DNA of 5,150 nucleotides from Sulfurimonas sp. (GTDB taxonomy: Bacteria; Campylobacterota; Campylobacteria; Campylobacterales; Sulfurimonadaceae): the NCBI GenBank assembly GCA_027858865.1, contig JAQIBW010000215.1, positions 1 through 5,150 on the forward strand. The letters are read 5' to 3'. Below are positions 1 through 5,041 of the stretch, piece by piece (position 1 is the stretch's first letter; every line of letters starts with the position of its first letter). The position numbers were made by a program, and so were the translations under genes. The notes under the pieces were generated by a model. That model ran no database searches. It was not told the DNA's origin and saw only the letters and a list, made by a program, of their open reading frames with translations.

Positions 1-74
1 TTTACGATAGTAGTACCAAACAACGGCTAATGGAAGCAGTAGAAACAAAAAGTTTGTACTGGTATTAACTCCAT
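1..74 (-). CDS. N-terminal start of a membrane-anchored protein, partial, apparent frameshift
   Basis: The gene runs off the left edge, so only its start is visible. An ATG at 74-72 follows an excellent Shine-Dalgarno sequence (TTTTGGAG, 6 nt spacing) and lies 23 bp after the methyltransferase stop, as expected for the next gene of the operon. Read as given, that frame gives MELIPVQTF and then stops at 29-27. The frame one base over is open from 75 to the window edge and encodes a hydrophobic stretch ending in basic residues (FLFLLLPLAVVWYYYRK), a typical N-terminal membrane anchor. One extra T in the T5 run at 51-47 (minus strand) would join the two parts into one protein. Alternatives are a real mutation, a homopolymer sequencing error, ribosomal slippage, or a TTG start at 48-46, which has no close ribosome binding site. 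The function is not recognisable from this fragment. Confidence 0.45.
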
Positions 75-97
75 ACTACTCTCCAAAATTTATATAG

Positions 98-781
98 TTA
101 CTGTCTTTTTTTAAATATAAGAAGTGTCTTATCTTCTGTATCATACAGAGAGAAAGTCTGTTTATCAATTAGTTTCAAACCTGAGAGATTTTGAAAAGTT
201 TTTATTTTATGAAAGTATTGGATTATTGTATCTTGGTGTTTTATAAATTTGTTATCATTTTTTTCAAAAAGAGTAAATTGTGTATGAAGTTCATCGTTTG
301 CAAATTCAGCATCTACGACCAAGAACTCTTTGTCGTTTTCAGCACTCATTGTACCTTCAGCAACATCACTAAAACCATAAAGAGTGTTTATGTCTGCTAT
401 AAATATTCCATCGTCATTTAGCTTTGAAGAGATGGCATCTAAGAACTTTACCAGTGCATCTTTGTTCATAAAGTTTAAAACATCAAAGATAGCAACTATA
501 GCATCATAAGTTCCCTCAACATCGGCTACATCTATACACTCGGCATCTAAACCTTGAGCCTTGCACTCTTCAATCATAACTGAGCTAAGATCAATACCCT
601 TGCACTTCACGCCATCACTAATCATACGTTGCATAAAACCACCACGACCACAACCAACATCTAAAAGAGTTTTGATTTTATACTCGTCTAATTCTGAGCG
701 ATAGAGGTCGTAAAGTGCTTCAGTAGCTTCTTCAATGCCTAAAAGGTGTTCAGTTTTTGCATACAAATCTAGATTTGTCAT
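98..781 (-). CDS. Class I SAM-dependent methyltransferase, substrate unknown
   Basis: A 227-residue soluble protein with the Rossmann-fold methyltransferase signature. Motif I is LLDVGCGRGGF at residues 39-49 (glycine-rich SAM-binding loop). An acidic residue at the end of strand 2 (GIDLS, D64) should bind the ribose hydroxyls. Motif II/III contains D84 (AECIDVADV), and motif IV is YDAIVAIFDVLNFM at 92-105. The C-terminal half is mixed strand and helix and matches no subfamily I can name, so the substrate (small molecule, protein or RNA) is open. Its ATG shares one base with the hisG stop (TAATG) and has only a weak ribosome binding site, so translation is probably coupled to hisG. Cotranscription with hisG does not by itself imply a role in histidine synthesis. 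Family assignment is firm; specific function is unknown. Confidence 0.86.
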   Translation of the reverse strand: MTNLDLYAKTEHLLGIEEATEALYDLYRSELDEYKIKTLLDVGCGRGGFMQRMISDGVKCKGIDLSSVMIEECKAQGLDAECIDVADVEGTYDAIVAIFDVLNFMNKDALVKFLDAISSKLNDDGIFIADINTLYGFSDVAEGTMSAENDKEFLVVDAEFANDELHTQFTLFEKNDNKFIKHQDTIIQYFHKIKTFQNLSGLKLIDKQTFSLYDTEDKTLLIFKKRQ

Positions 782-1407
782 TAAACTTTTTGCTCTGCTT
801 TAATTACTTCATTTATTTTTTTATAGATATCTAGAACTTCATCTTTTTTAGCGATGTAGCTGTTTTTGTTAGCGATAAGGTAAGTTGATGAAGTCATAAT
901 ATCTTGAACAACTTCCAAGCCGTTTTGCTTCATAGTAGCACCGGTCTCTACAACATCAACAATCATATCAGCAAGTCCGATAATCGGAGCAAGTTCTATA
1001 GAACCGTAAAGTTTGATGATGTCAACAGAAACGGCTCTCTCTTCAAAGTAACGCTTAGTGATGTTAACCATTTTAGATGCCACTTTAAGGTCTGGTTTGT
1101 CAAGGTCAAGTTTTTCGCCTTTTTTCATGCCAATAGAGACTTTACAAATGCCACGTTTAAGGTCTAGCAAACGAACAACATCAAGCCCCTGCTCTTCTAA
1201 AGTATCAAGTCCAACAACACCTATATCAGCAGCTTGATGATAAACATAAGTCGCCACATCTTGGTTTCTAACAAGTAAAAAACGAAAATTAGGAGTATCT
1301 AGGATGAGCTTTCTATCATCAAATTTAAAAGTGTTACCAAATATGGTCTCAAATATTTCTAAAGTCTCTTTTGCAATACGACCTTTTGGAAGCGCAACTG
1401 TTAGCAT
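781..1407 (-). CDS. hisG: ATP phosphoribosyltransferase, catalytic subunit, short form
   Basis: Catalyses the first committed step of histidine synthesis in the cytoplasm, joining ATP and PRPP to give phosphoribosyl-ATP. Diagnostic segments are ALPKGR at residues 5-10, ADIGVVGLDTLEE at 60-72, GSIELAPIIGLAD at 135-147, and the PRPP loop VDVVETGATMKQNGL at 150-164. The 208-residue length matches the short HisG class, which lacks the C-terminal regulatory domain of the roughly 300-residue long form. In known cases the short form works as a hetero-octamer with HisZ, a catalytically dead HisRS-like protein that gives histidine feedback. No hisZ lies in this window, so it should be elsewhere in the genome. 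The ATG start is supported by AAGGG 6 nt upstream and by the N-terminal match to the family. It is the first gene of a minus-strand operon with the methyltransferase. Confidence 0.96.
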   Translation of the reverse strand: MLTVALPKGRIAKETLEIFETIFGNTFKFDDRKLILDTPNFRFLLVRNQDVATYVYHQAADIGVVGLDTLEEQGLDVVRLLDLKRGICKVSIGMKKGEKLDLDKPDLKVASKMVNITKRYFEERAVSVDIIKLYGSIELAPIIGLADMIVDVVETGATMKQNGLEVVQDIMTSSTYLIANKNSYIAKKDEVLDIYKKINEVIKAEQKV

Positions 1408-1439
1408 TTTATGCCCTTGTATATATTTATATTTTTCGC

Positions 1440-1447
1440 ATTTTATC
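1440..1447 (-). promoter_or_regulatory. Probable -10 element of the hisG operon
   Basis: On the minus strand GATAAAAT lies 32 nt upstream of the hisG ATG, which predicts a start of transcription near 1433 and a 5' leader of about 26 nt including the AAGGG ribosome binding site. The same octamer occurs at 4996-4989 at a nearly identical distance from the other minus-strand operon. No convincing -35 box is seen, which is usual for Campylobacterota sigma-70 promoters. Prediction by pattern only. Confidence 0.5.
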
Positions 1448-1475
1448 TAAATGTAGCTCAAAGTTTTATAAGCTA

Positions 1476-1484
1476 TGTTATAAT
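1476..1484 (+). promoter_or_regulatory. Probable extended -10 promoter of the metE leader
   Basis: TGTTATAAT is a perfect TATAAT hexamer with the TGn extension. Transcription would begin near 1491, leaving about 22 nt before the GTG of the leader ORF and about 235 nt before metE. No clear -35 box is visible. It lies back to back with the hisG promoter, the two -10 elements being about 30 bp apart, so the two may share a control region. Confidence 0.6.
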
Positions 1485-1512
1485 TGCTTCAATTTTAAAA
1501 CTGGGGAGAAGT

Positions 1513-1668
1513 GTGAAGACAATTATAAACTATAAACCTTGTCATTGCAACTGTTTCTTCAACATAAGAACAAAACTCGCAATTTTGTTTAATGTATTTA
1601 TCCCTAGATGCAAATACTACACACCATGTTTTGCATTTCGTAGAACCGGTGTACACCCTCCTCTTTAA
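1513..1668 (+). CDS. Cys-rich 51-residue leader peptide upstream of metE (candidate)
   Basis: A GTG-started small ORF of 51 codons placed just after a promoter (-10 at 1479-1484), with a strong Shine-Dalgarno sequence (GGGGAG at 1503-1508, 4 nt spacing). The predicted peptide is basic and has no Asp or Glu. It carries a P-C-H-C-N-C cluster (Cys 10, 12, 14), a short hydrophobic stretch (LAILFNVFI, 22-30), a second Cys pair (Cys 33 and 39, PRCKYYTPC), and ends FRRTGVHPPL. Cys and His clusters of this kind could bind metal, and Pro-Pro near a stop codon is known to slow ribosomes. The stop codon overlaps the strand that pairs with the metE ribosome binding site. The reading frame is open further upstream to an ATG at 1411, but that lies before the promoter. 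Against it: no family is recognised, and absence of acidic residues can also mark a chance ORF. Role as a regulatory upstream ORF is inferred from layout. Confidence 0.55.
   Translation: MKTIINYKPCHCNCFFNIRTKLAILFNVFIPRCKYYTPCFAFRRTGVHPPL
1569..1589 (+). promoter_or_regulatory. Leader hairpin 1 upstream of metE
   Basis: AACAAAA (1569-1575) and TTTTGTT (1583-1589) form a perfect 7-bp stem with a 7-nt loop inside the leader ORF. It is AT-rich and weak, and no U tract follows that would make it a terminator. It may be part of leader folding or chance in AT-rich DNA. Confidence 0.3.
1606..1638 (+). promoter_or_regulatory. Leader hairpin 2 upstream of metE
   Basis: AGATGCAAA (1606-1614) pairs with TTTGCATTT (1630-1638) in a 9-bp stem with one G-U pair and a 15-nt loop. 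It spans the second Cys pair of the leader ORF and precedes the Pro-Pro/stop end by about 20 nt. It has no following U run, so it is not an intrinsic terminator. A translating ribosome would have to melt it just before reaching the anti-Shine-Dalgarno strand. Confidence 0.4.
1648..1657. repeat. 10-bp perfect palindrome GGTGTACACC in the metE leader
   Basis: A perfect dyad of the type bound by dimeric regulators, overlapping a second palindrome (ACCGGT, 1645-1650). It is unusually GC-rich for this region. It lies about 160 bp downstream of the predicted transcription start and encodes the G-V-H part of the leader peptide, so it may simply reflect coding sequence. As RNA it could form only a 3-bp stem. 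No regulator can be assigned. Confidence 0.3.
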
Positions 1669-1721
1669 TATCCTTTATACTTCATAACAAATAAAAAAAT
1701 AATAAACATATCAAAGGATAT
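1668..1721 (+). promoter_or_regulatory. Hairpin sequestering the metE Shine-Dalgarno sequence
   Basis: ATATCCTTT (1668-1676) is the exact reverse complement of AAAGGATAT (1713-1721). The 3' strand contains the metE ribosome binding site (AAAGGA, 7 nt before the ATG at 1726), so the 9-bp stem would hide it. The 36-nt loop is A-rich and has no obvious structure. The 5' strand begins at the last base of the leader ORF stop codon (1666-1668). A ribosome terminating or pausing there would physically cover it and leave the metE site free. The pairing is directly visible; its regulatory effect is inferred. The long loop makes the stem only moderately stable, so it fits a switch rather than a permanent block. 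Confidence 0.6.
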
Positions 1722-1725
1722 AGTC

Positions 1726-4002
1726 ATGTCAAAAAATTACGTAGTAGGGTTTCCAAGAATCGGAGAACAAAGAGAATTAAAAAAAGTATTAGAGAGTTTT
1801 TGGGCAAATAGTTGTTCATTTAAAGAAGTTAAGAACGTAGCTAAAGAGCTTAAAGAGAGACACTGGAACTATCAAAAAGATGCCGGTATAGATTTTATTA
1901 GCTCAAATGACTTTTCTCTATATGACAACATGTTAGATACTGCCATAATGCTAGGAGCTATTCCTAAAAGGTTTAAAGAGTTAAAAGATGAAGAACTATA
2001 TTTTTCTATGGCTAGAGGAAATAAACATAGTGTAGCTATGGAGATGACAAAGTGGTTTAACACAAACTATCACTATATAGTTGCTGAGCTATCACTTGAT
2101 GACACATATGAACTAAACGCTTCAAAAATTTTAAATGAGTATAAAGAAGCAAAAGAGCTTGGTATTAAAACAAAGATAAACCTTATTGGTCCCATAACAT
2201 TTTTAGGGCTATCTAAAAGAGTCGACAGAGGAGATACAAATGAGTTATTTAGTAAGATACTTCCTATCTATGAAGAACTTTTAAAAGAGATAGCAAAACT
2301 TGATGAAAATATAACTCTTCAAATAGACGAGCCTATCTTTGCTAAAGACAATGACACTAAACTCCTAAGTCTAATCAAACCCGCTTATGACACTTTAGCA
2401 AATGTAAGTAGCAACATAAATATAATTGTAACTACATATTTTGAACACTCAAACGAAGCTACAAAAATATTGCTAAATACTCCTATATGGGCACTTGGAC
2501 TTGACTTTTTATATGGAGAACAAAACCTTGAATCACTTAAACTCATACAAGGTAGTTCCAAAAAACTTGTGGCTGGTGTAGTTGATGGTAGAAATATTTG
2601 GAAGAATAATATTCTTAAAACCAATGAACTACTTGAGACTATTGCCAAAACAGTTGATAAAAATAAAATCATTGTCAGCTCTTCTTGTAGTCTATTGCAC
2701 TCTCCTTTTACACTTGAGTATGAAGACAAACTTGATGTAAATATCAAAAACTGGCTTAGTTATGCCAAAGAAAAATTAGATGAGATATCTCTTGTCTCAA
2801 AACTCTTTTTTAACTCTCTTGATGATTTAAATGAGGAAGAAACTACTGCTTTGGATAAAAACTTTAAAGCTAACCAAGATAGAAAAACTTCAGCTCTTAT
2901 ACATGATAAAGTTGTTCAAGAAAGAGTTTTAAACAACATAAAACTTCAAAGAGACGGAAAATATGAAGATAGAATCAAACTACAAAAAAGTGCTTTAAAA
3001 TATAAAGATTTAGCGACGACGACTATTGGTTCATTTCCTCAAACTCCAGAAGTCAGACAAGCAAGAAAAGAATTTAAAAACAACACAATATCAAAAGAGG
3101 TTTATGAAGCAAATATGAAAGCTTACATAGATGATTGTGTATCTTTTCAAGAAGAGTGTGGAATTGAAATCTTAGTACATGGTGAGCCTGAAAGAAACGA
3201 TATGGTTGAGTATTTTGGCGAACAATTAAAAGGATATGGTTTTTCACAAAACGGCTGGGTACAAAGTTATGGAAGCAGATGTGTTAAACCACCGTTTATC
3301 TATGGAGATATTAGCCGTCCTAAGCCTATGACTGTTGATTGGATAACTTATGCACAAAGTAAAACTGATAAAATCATGAAAGGAATGTTAACAGGTCCTG
3401 TAACTATTTTAAACTGGTCATTTGTAAGAGATGATAAAGAAAGAAGCGAAGTCTCAAAGCAGATTGCAGTCGCTCTAAGTGATGAGATAGATGATTTACA
3501 AAAAGCAGGAATTAAAATAATCCAAGTCGATGAAGCAGCCTTTAAAGAGGGTTATCCACTTAGAGCTCAAAAGATAAAATCATATGAAAAATGGGCTGTA
3601 AGAGATTTTAAGATAGCGGTAAGTTCAGCTAAAGAAAAGACTCAAATTCACACGCATATGTGTTACAGTGAGTTTAATGACATCATACAAACCATCGAGG
3701 ATATGGATGCAGATGTTATATCTATAGAGACCGCAAGAAGTGGAAATGAACTCTTAAAAATCTTTAAAAAATATGGATACAAACAAGAAGTTGGTCCTGG
3801 AGTATATGATATACACTCTCCAAGAATTCCAAGTGTTAATGAAATAAAAAAACAGATAGATATGCTACTAGAAGTATTACCAAAAGAACAACTTTGGATA
3901 AATCCTGATTGTGGTTTAAAAACTAGAAGATGGGAAGAAGTAAAACCAAGTCTTGTAAATATGGTTGAAGCTGTAAAGCTAGTAAGAGAAGAACTAAAAT
4001 AA
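1726..4002 (+). CDS. metE: Cobalamin-independent methionine synthase (5-methyltetrahydropteroyltriglutamate--homocysteine methyltransferase)
   Basis: Transfers the methyl group of 5-methyltetrahydrofolate polyglutamate to homocysteine, the last step of methionine synthesis, in the cytoplasm and without vitamin B12. The 758-residue length is normal for the two-barrel enzyme. The N-terminal barrel opens with the folate-site segment VGFPRIGEQRELKK (residues 7-20) and includes TKWFNTNYHY (108-117). The C-terminal catalytic barrel has TTIGSFPQT (432-440, homocysteine site), NWSFVRDD with W564, and D602 and E608 in VDEAAFKEG. The zinc ligands are H644 and C646 (HTHMCYSEF), E668 (IETARS) and C729 (NPDCGLKTR), and the catalytic H697 is in YDIHSP. 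Catalytic-barrel positions are offset by +3 from E. coli MetE. The ATG is supported by AAAGGA 7 nt upstream. That site can be hidden by the leader hairpin at 1668-1721, so translation is probably regulated. DEAAF replaces the familiar DEPAL around the homocysteine-binding Asp. Confidence 0.98.
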   Translation: MSKNYVVGFPRIGEQRELKKVLESFWANSCSFKEVKNVAKELKERHWNYQKDAGIDFISSNDFSLYDNMLDTAIMLGAIPKRFKELKDEELYFSMARGNKHSVAMEMTKWFNTNYHYIVAELSLDDTYELNASKILNEYKEAKELGIKTKINLIGPITFLGLSKRVDRGDTNELFSKILPIYEELLKEIAKLDENITLQIDEPIFAKDNDTKLLSLIKPAYDTLANVSSNINIIVTTYFEHSNEATKILLNTPIWALGLDFLYGEQNLESLKLIQGSSKKLVAGVVDGRNIWKNNILKTNELLETIAKTVDKNKIIVSSSCSLLHSPFTLEYEDKLDVNIKNWLSYAKEKLDEISLVSKLFFNSLDDLNEEETTALDKNFKANQDRKTSALIHDKVVQERVLNNIKLQRDGKYEDRIKLQKSALKYKDLATTTIGSFPQTPEVRQARKEFKNNTISKEVYEANMKAYIDDCVSFQEECGIEILVHGEPERNDMVEYFGEQLKGYGFSQNGWVQSYGSRCVKPPFIYGDISRPKPMTVDWITYAQSKTDKIMKGMLTGPVTILNWSFVRDDKERSEVSKQIAVALSDEIDDLQKAGIKIIQVDEAAFKEGYPLRAQKIKSYEKWAVRDFKIAVSSAKEKTQIHTHMCYSEFNDIIQTIEDMDADVISIETARSGNELLKIFKKYGYKQEVGPGVYDIHSPRIPSVNEIKKQIDMLLEVLPKEQLWINPDCGLKTRRWEEVKPSLVNMVEAVKLVREELK

Positions 4003-4003
4003 A

Positions 4004-4029
4004 AGGACAAGGCATTTATGCCCTGTCCT
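4004..4029. terminator. Hairpin terminator between converging metE and coaX
   Basis: AGGACA-A-GGCA (4004-4014) pairs with TGCC-C-TGTCCT (4019-4029): ten base pairs with one A/C mismatch and a TTTA loop. It begins two bases after the metE stop and touches the coaX stop (TGA, 4031-4029 on the minus strand). Read on the minus strand it is followed by TTTTATTTTAG, a good U tract. Read on the plus strand it is followed only by CATCTATTTTG, so termination of metE may be less efficient. Confidence 0.75.
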
Positions 4030-4637
4030 CATCTATTTTGCAAGAGCTTCTTCATTCCCTTAAATATCAAACTTTCATTAACCTTGGCATCTGGAAAGAT
4101 TTTTGCAAATTCTTTTGCATCTCCACCTGTTAATATTATGTTCATATTATGAGAAGTTACTTCAGCGTAAAGTGTTTTTAGATAGCCGTAAGTTATGGCA
4201 TCTGTGGAATTTTTTGGAAACTTATTTAAATCTATATCAAAGTTAAATGGGTAATCTAAAGCAGATGAGATATTTTTGTAAGTCTGGCTCATGGCATTTA
4301 ATCCAGGGTAGATAAAACCGCCTTGAAAAAGACCGTCTTTTACTATGTCTACAGTAACAGCACTTCCTGCATCTATGATAATACCGTTTTTAATAGCTTC
4401 AGATGCAACCATTCTGTCTACACCCATAGTCTCATAATATTTACTCATATCTAGATGCCCAGAGAGGTCTATCCAGTTTTCCAAATCTTTTAAAATGAGT
4501 TTTATCTTTGTGTTTACGCAGATGTAGTGAACTTCTTCTTTTATAGTTGATGGATCAAAAGTTTGTGCATCTTTTTTATACTCTATGCCGTCTTCTAAGA
4601 AGTGGTACGAAGTGTTGCCTATATCACATAAAAGCAT
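4029..4637 (-). CDS. coaX: Type III pantothenate kinase
   Basis: Phosphorylates pantothenate with ATP, the first step of coenzyme A synthesis, in the cytoplasm. It belongs to the ASKHA fold. Visible signatures are CDIGNT at residues 4-9 (phosphate-binding loop with D5), GVDRMVA at 72-78 (the G-x-D-R pantothenate-site motif), IDAGSAVTVD at 88-97 (second Asp, D89), GGFIYPGL at 106-113, and ILTGGDA at 168-174 (adenosine site). Type III enzymes are not feedback-inhibited by CoA and need a monovalent cation. At 202 residues it is shorter than the roughly 255-residue forms, as in other Campylobacterota. Its ATG overlaps the upstream stop as TAATG with only a weak ribosome binding site, so it is probably translated by coupling. 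It is the last gene before the shared terminator hairpin. Confidence 0.94.
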   Translation of the reverse strand: MLLCDIGNTSYHFLEDGIEYKKDAQTFDPSTIKEEVHYICVNTKIKLILKDLENWIDLSGHLDMSKYYETMGVDRMVASEAIKNGIIIDAGSAVTVDIVKDGLFQGGFIYPGLNAMSQTYKNISSALDYPFNFDIDLNKFPKNSTDAITYGYLKTLYAEVTSHNMNIILTGGDAKEFAKIFPDAKVNESLIFKGMKKLLQNR

Positions 4638-4957
4638 TACTGTATTTTCCAGCCTTGGCTATTAAAAGCCTCTTTTGCTTTAGAACATAGTGGTGCGTCT
4701 ATAAAGATTATCTTGTGTTTGAAGTTATGTCCGAAAAAAACTTTTAGCTTTGCATATATCTCTTCAAATTTATGCACATCTTTCATAAGCAATCTACTCT
4801 TTTGACTAACAGCAAAAATTGCCCAGAAGTAACCTGTAGTATCTGTTGCTTTGTATATTTTTATCTTGTTTCGTATTCCTAATTCTTTAGGAGCAATCTC
4901 CAACATTTTTTTATAAATTTTCCCTTTTTTTCTTAGGGAGTCTACTACCGTTTGCAT
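4637..4957 (-). CDS. Conserved-type hypothetical protein, 106 residues, cotranscribed with coaX
   Basis: I do not recognise this protein. It is basic and soluble-looking, with no signal peptide or membrane segment. It starts with a Lys-rich helix-like part (RKKGKIYKKM, 9-18), followed by probable strands (KIKIYKA, 31-37; GYFWAIFAVSQKSRLL, 42-57), a helix (KFEEIYAKL, 63-71), a strand (HKIIFIDAP, 81-89) and a final helix ending QGWKI. This looks like a small alpha/beta domain. C91 is the only Cys. The ATG at 4957-4955 is the only good start, because an in-frame TAA lies a short way upstream. The nearest AAGG is 13 nt away, so initiation may be weak. It ends in a TAATG overlap with coaX, which supports a real, cotranslated gene. 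A link to CoA synthesis is possible but unproven. Confidence 0.72.
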   Translation of the reverse strand: MQTVVDSLRKKGKIYKKMLEIAPKELGIRNKIKIYKATDTTGYFWAIFAVSQKSRLLMKDVHKFEEIYAKLKVFFGHNFKHKIIFIDAPLCSKAKEAFNSQGWKIQ

Positions 4958-4988
4958 ATTTATTTTATTGCCTTTAATTTAAAACACT

Positions 4989-4996
4989 ATTTTATC
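4989..4996 (-). promoter_or_regulatory. Probable -10 element of the coaX operon
   Basis: GATAAAAT on the minus strand, about 31 nt upstream of the first ATG of the operon. It is the same octamer and nearly the same distance as at the hisG operon (1447-1440). It predicts a start near 4982 and a 25-nt leader. No -35 box is evident. Confidence 0.5.
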
Positions 4997-5024
4997 AAAA
5001 CTATACTTCAGTTCCAAACATATG

Positions 5025-5033
5025 TGCTATAAT
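5025..5033 (+). promoter_or_regulatory. Extended -10 promoter of the gene starting at 5042
   Basis: TGCTATAAT is a perfect extended -10 element. Transcription would begin about 5040, at or within two or three bases of the ATG at 5042. No Shine-Dalgarno sequence lies before that ATG, so the mRNA is probably leaderless or nearly so. The promoter is divergent from the coaX operon promoter, about 30 bp away. Confidence 0.6.
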
Positions 5034-5041
5034 TCCGACAT

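Noticed and set aside
3..68. Possible C-terminal tail of a plus-strand gene ending at TAA 66-68
   Set aside because: The frame is open for 21 codons, but the minus-strand reading has a strong Shine-Dalgarno, operon spacing and a convincing membrane anchor. No terminator separates the two genes that would otherwise be tail to tail. It cannot be fully excluded from 68 bases.
904..1167. Plus-strand ORF inside hisG, and another at 191-421 inside the methyltransferase
   Set aside because: They are opposite conserved genes, with no ribosome binding site and no recognisable protein character.
1411..1512. Upstream extension of the leader ORF to an ATG at 1411 (85 residues)
   Set aside because: This start lies before the TATAAT promoter at 1479-1484, overlaps the hisG promoter region and has no ribosome binding site. 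The GTG at 1513 has both a promoter and a Shine-Dalgarno sequence.
1606..1645. Intrinsic terminator (transcription attenuator) in the metE leader
   Set aside because: The 9-bp stem is followed by CGTAG rather than a U run, so control at translation fits better.
1491..1725. Cobalamin or SAM riboswitch upstream of metE
   Set aside because: No conserved B12-box or SAM-riboswitch core segments could be found, and much of the leader is an open reading frame.
2385..2747. Antisense ORF of 120 codons inside metE, and similar ones at 1872-2063 and 3663-4010
   Set aside because: They lie opposite a well-conserved metE frame, are Ser/Leu-rich as expected for the reverse of AT-rich coding sequence, and have no start signals or family motifs.
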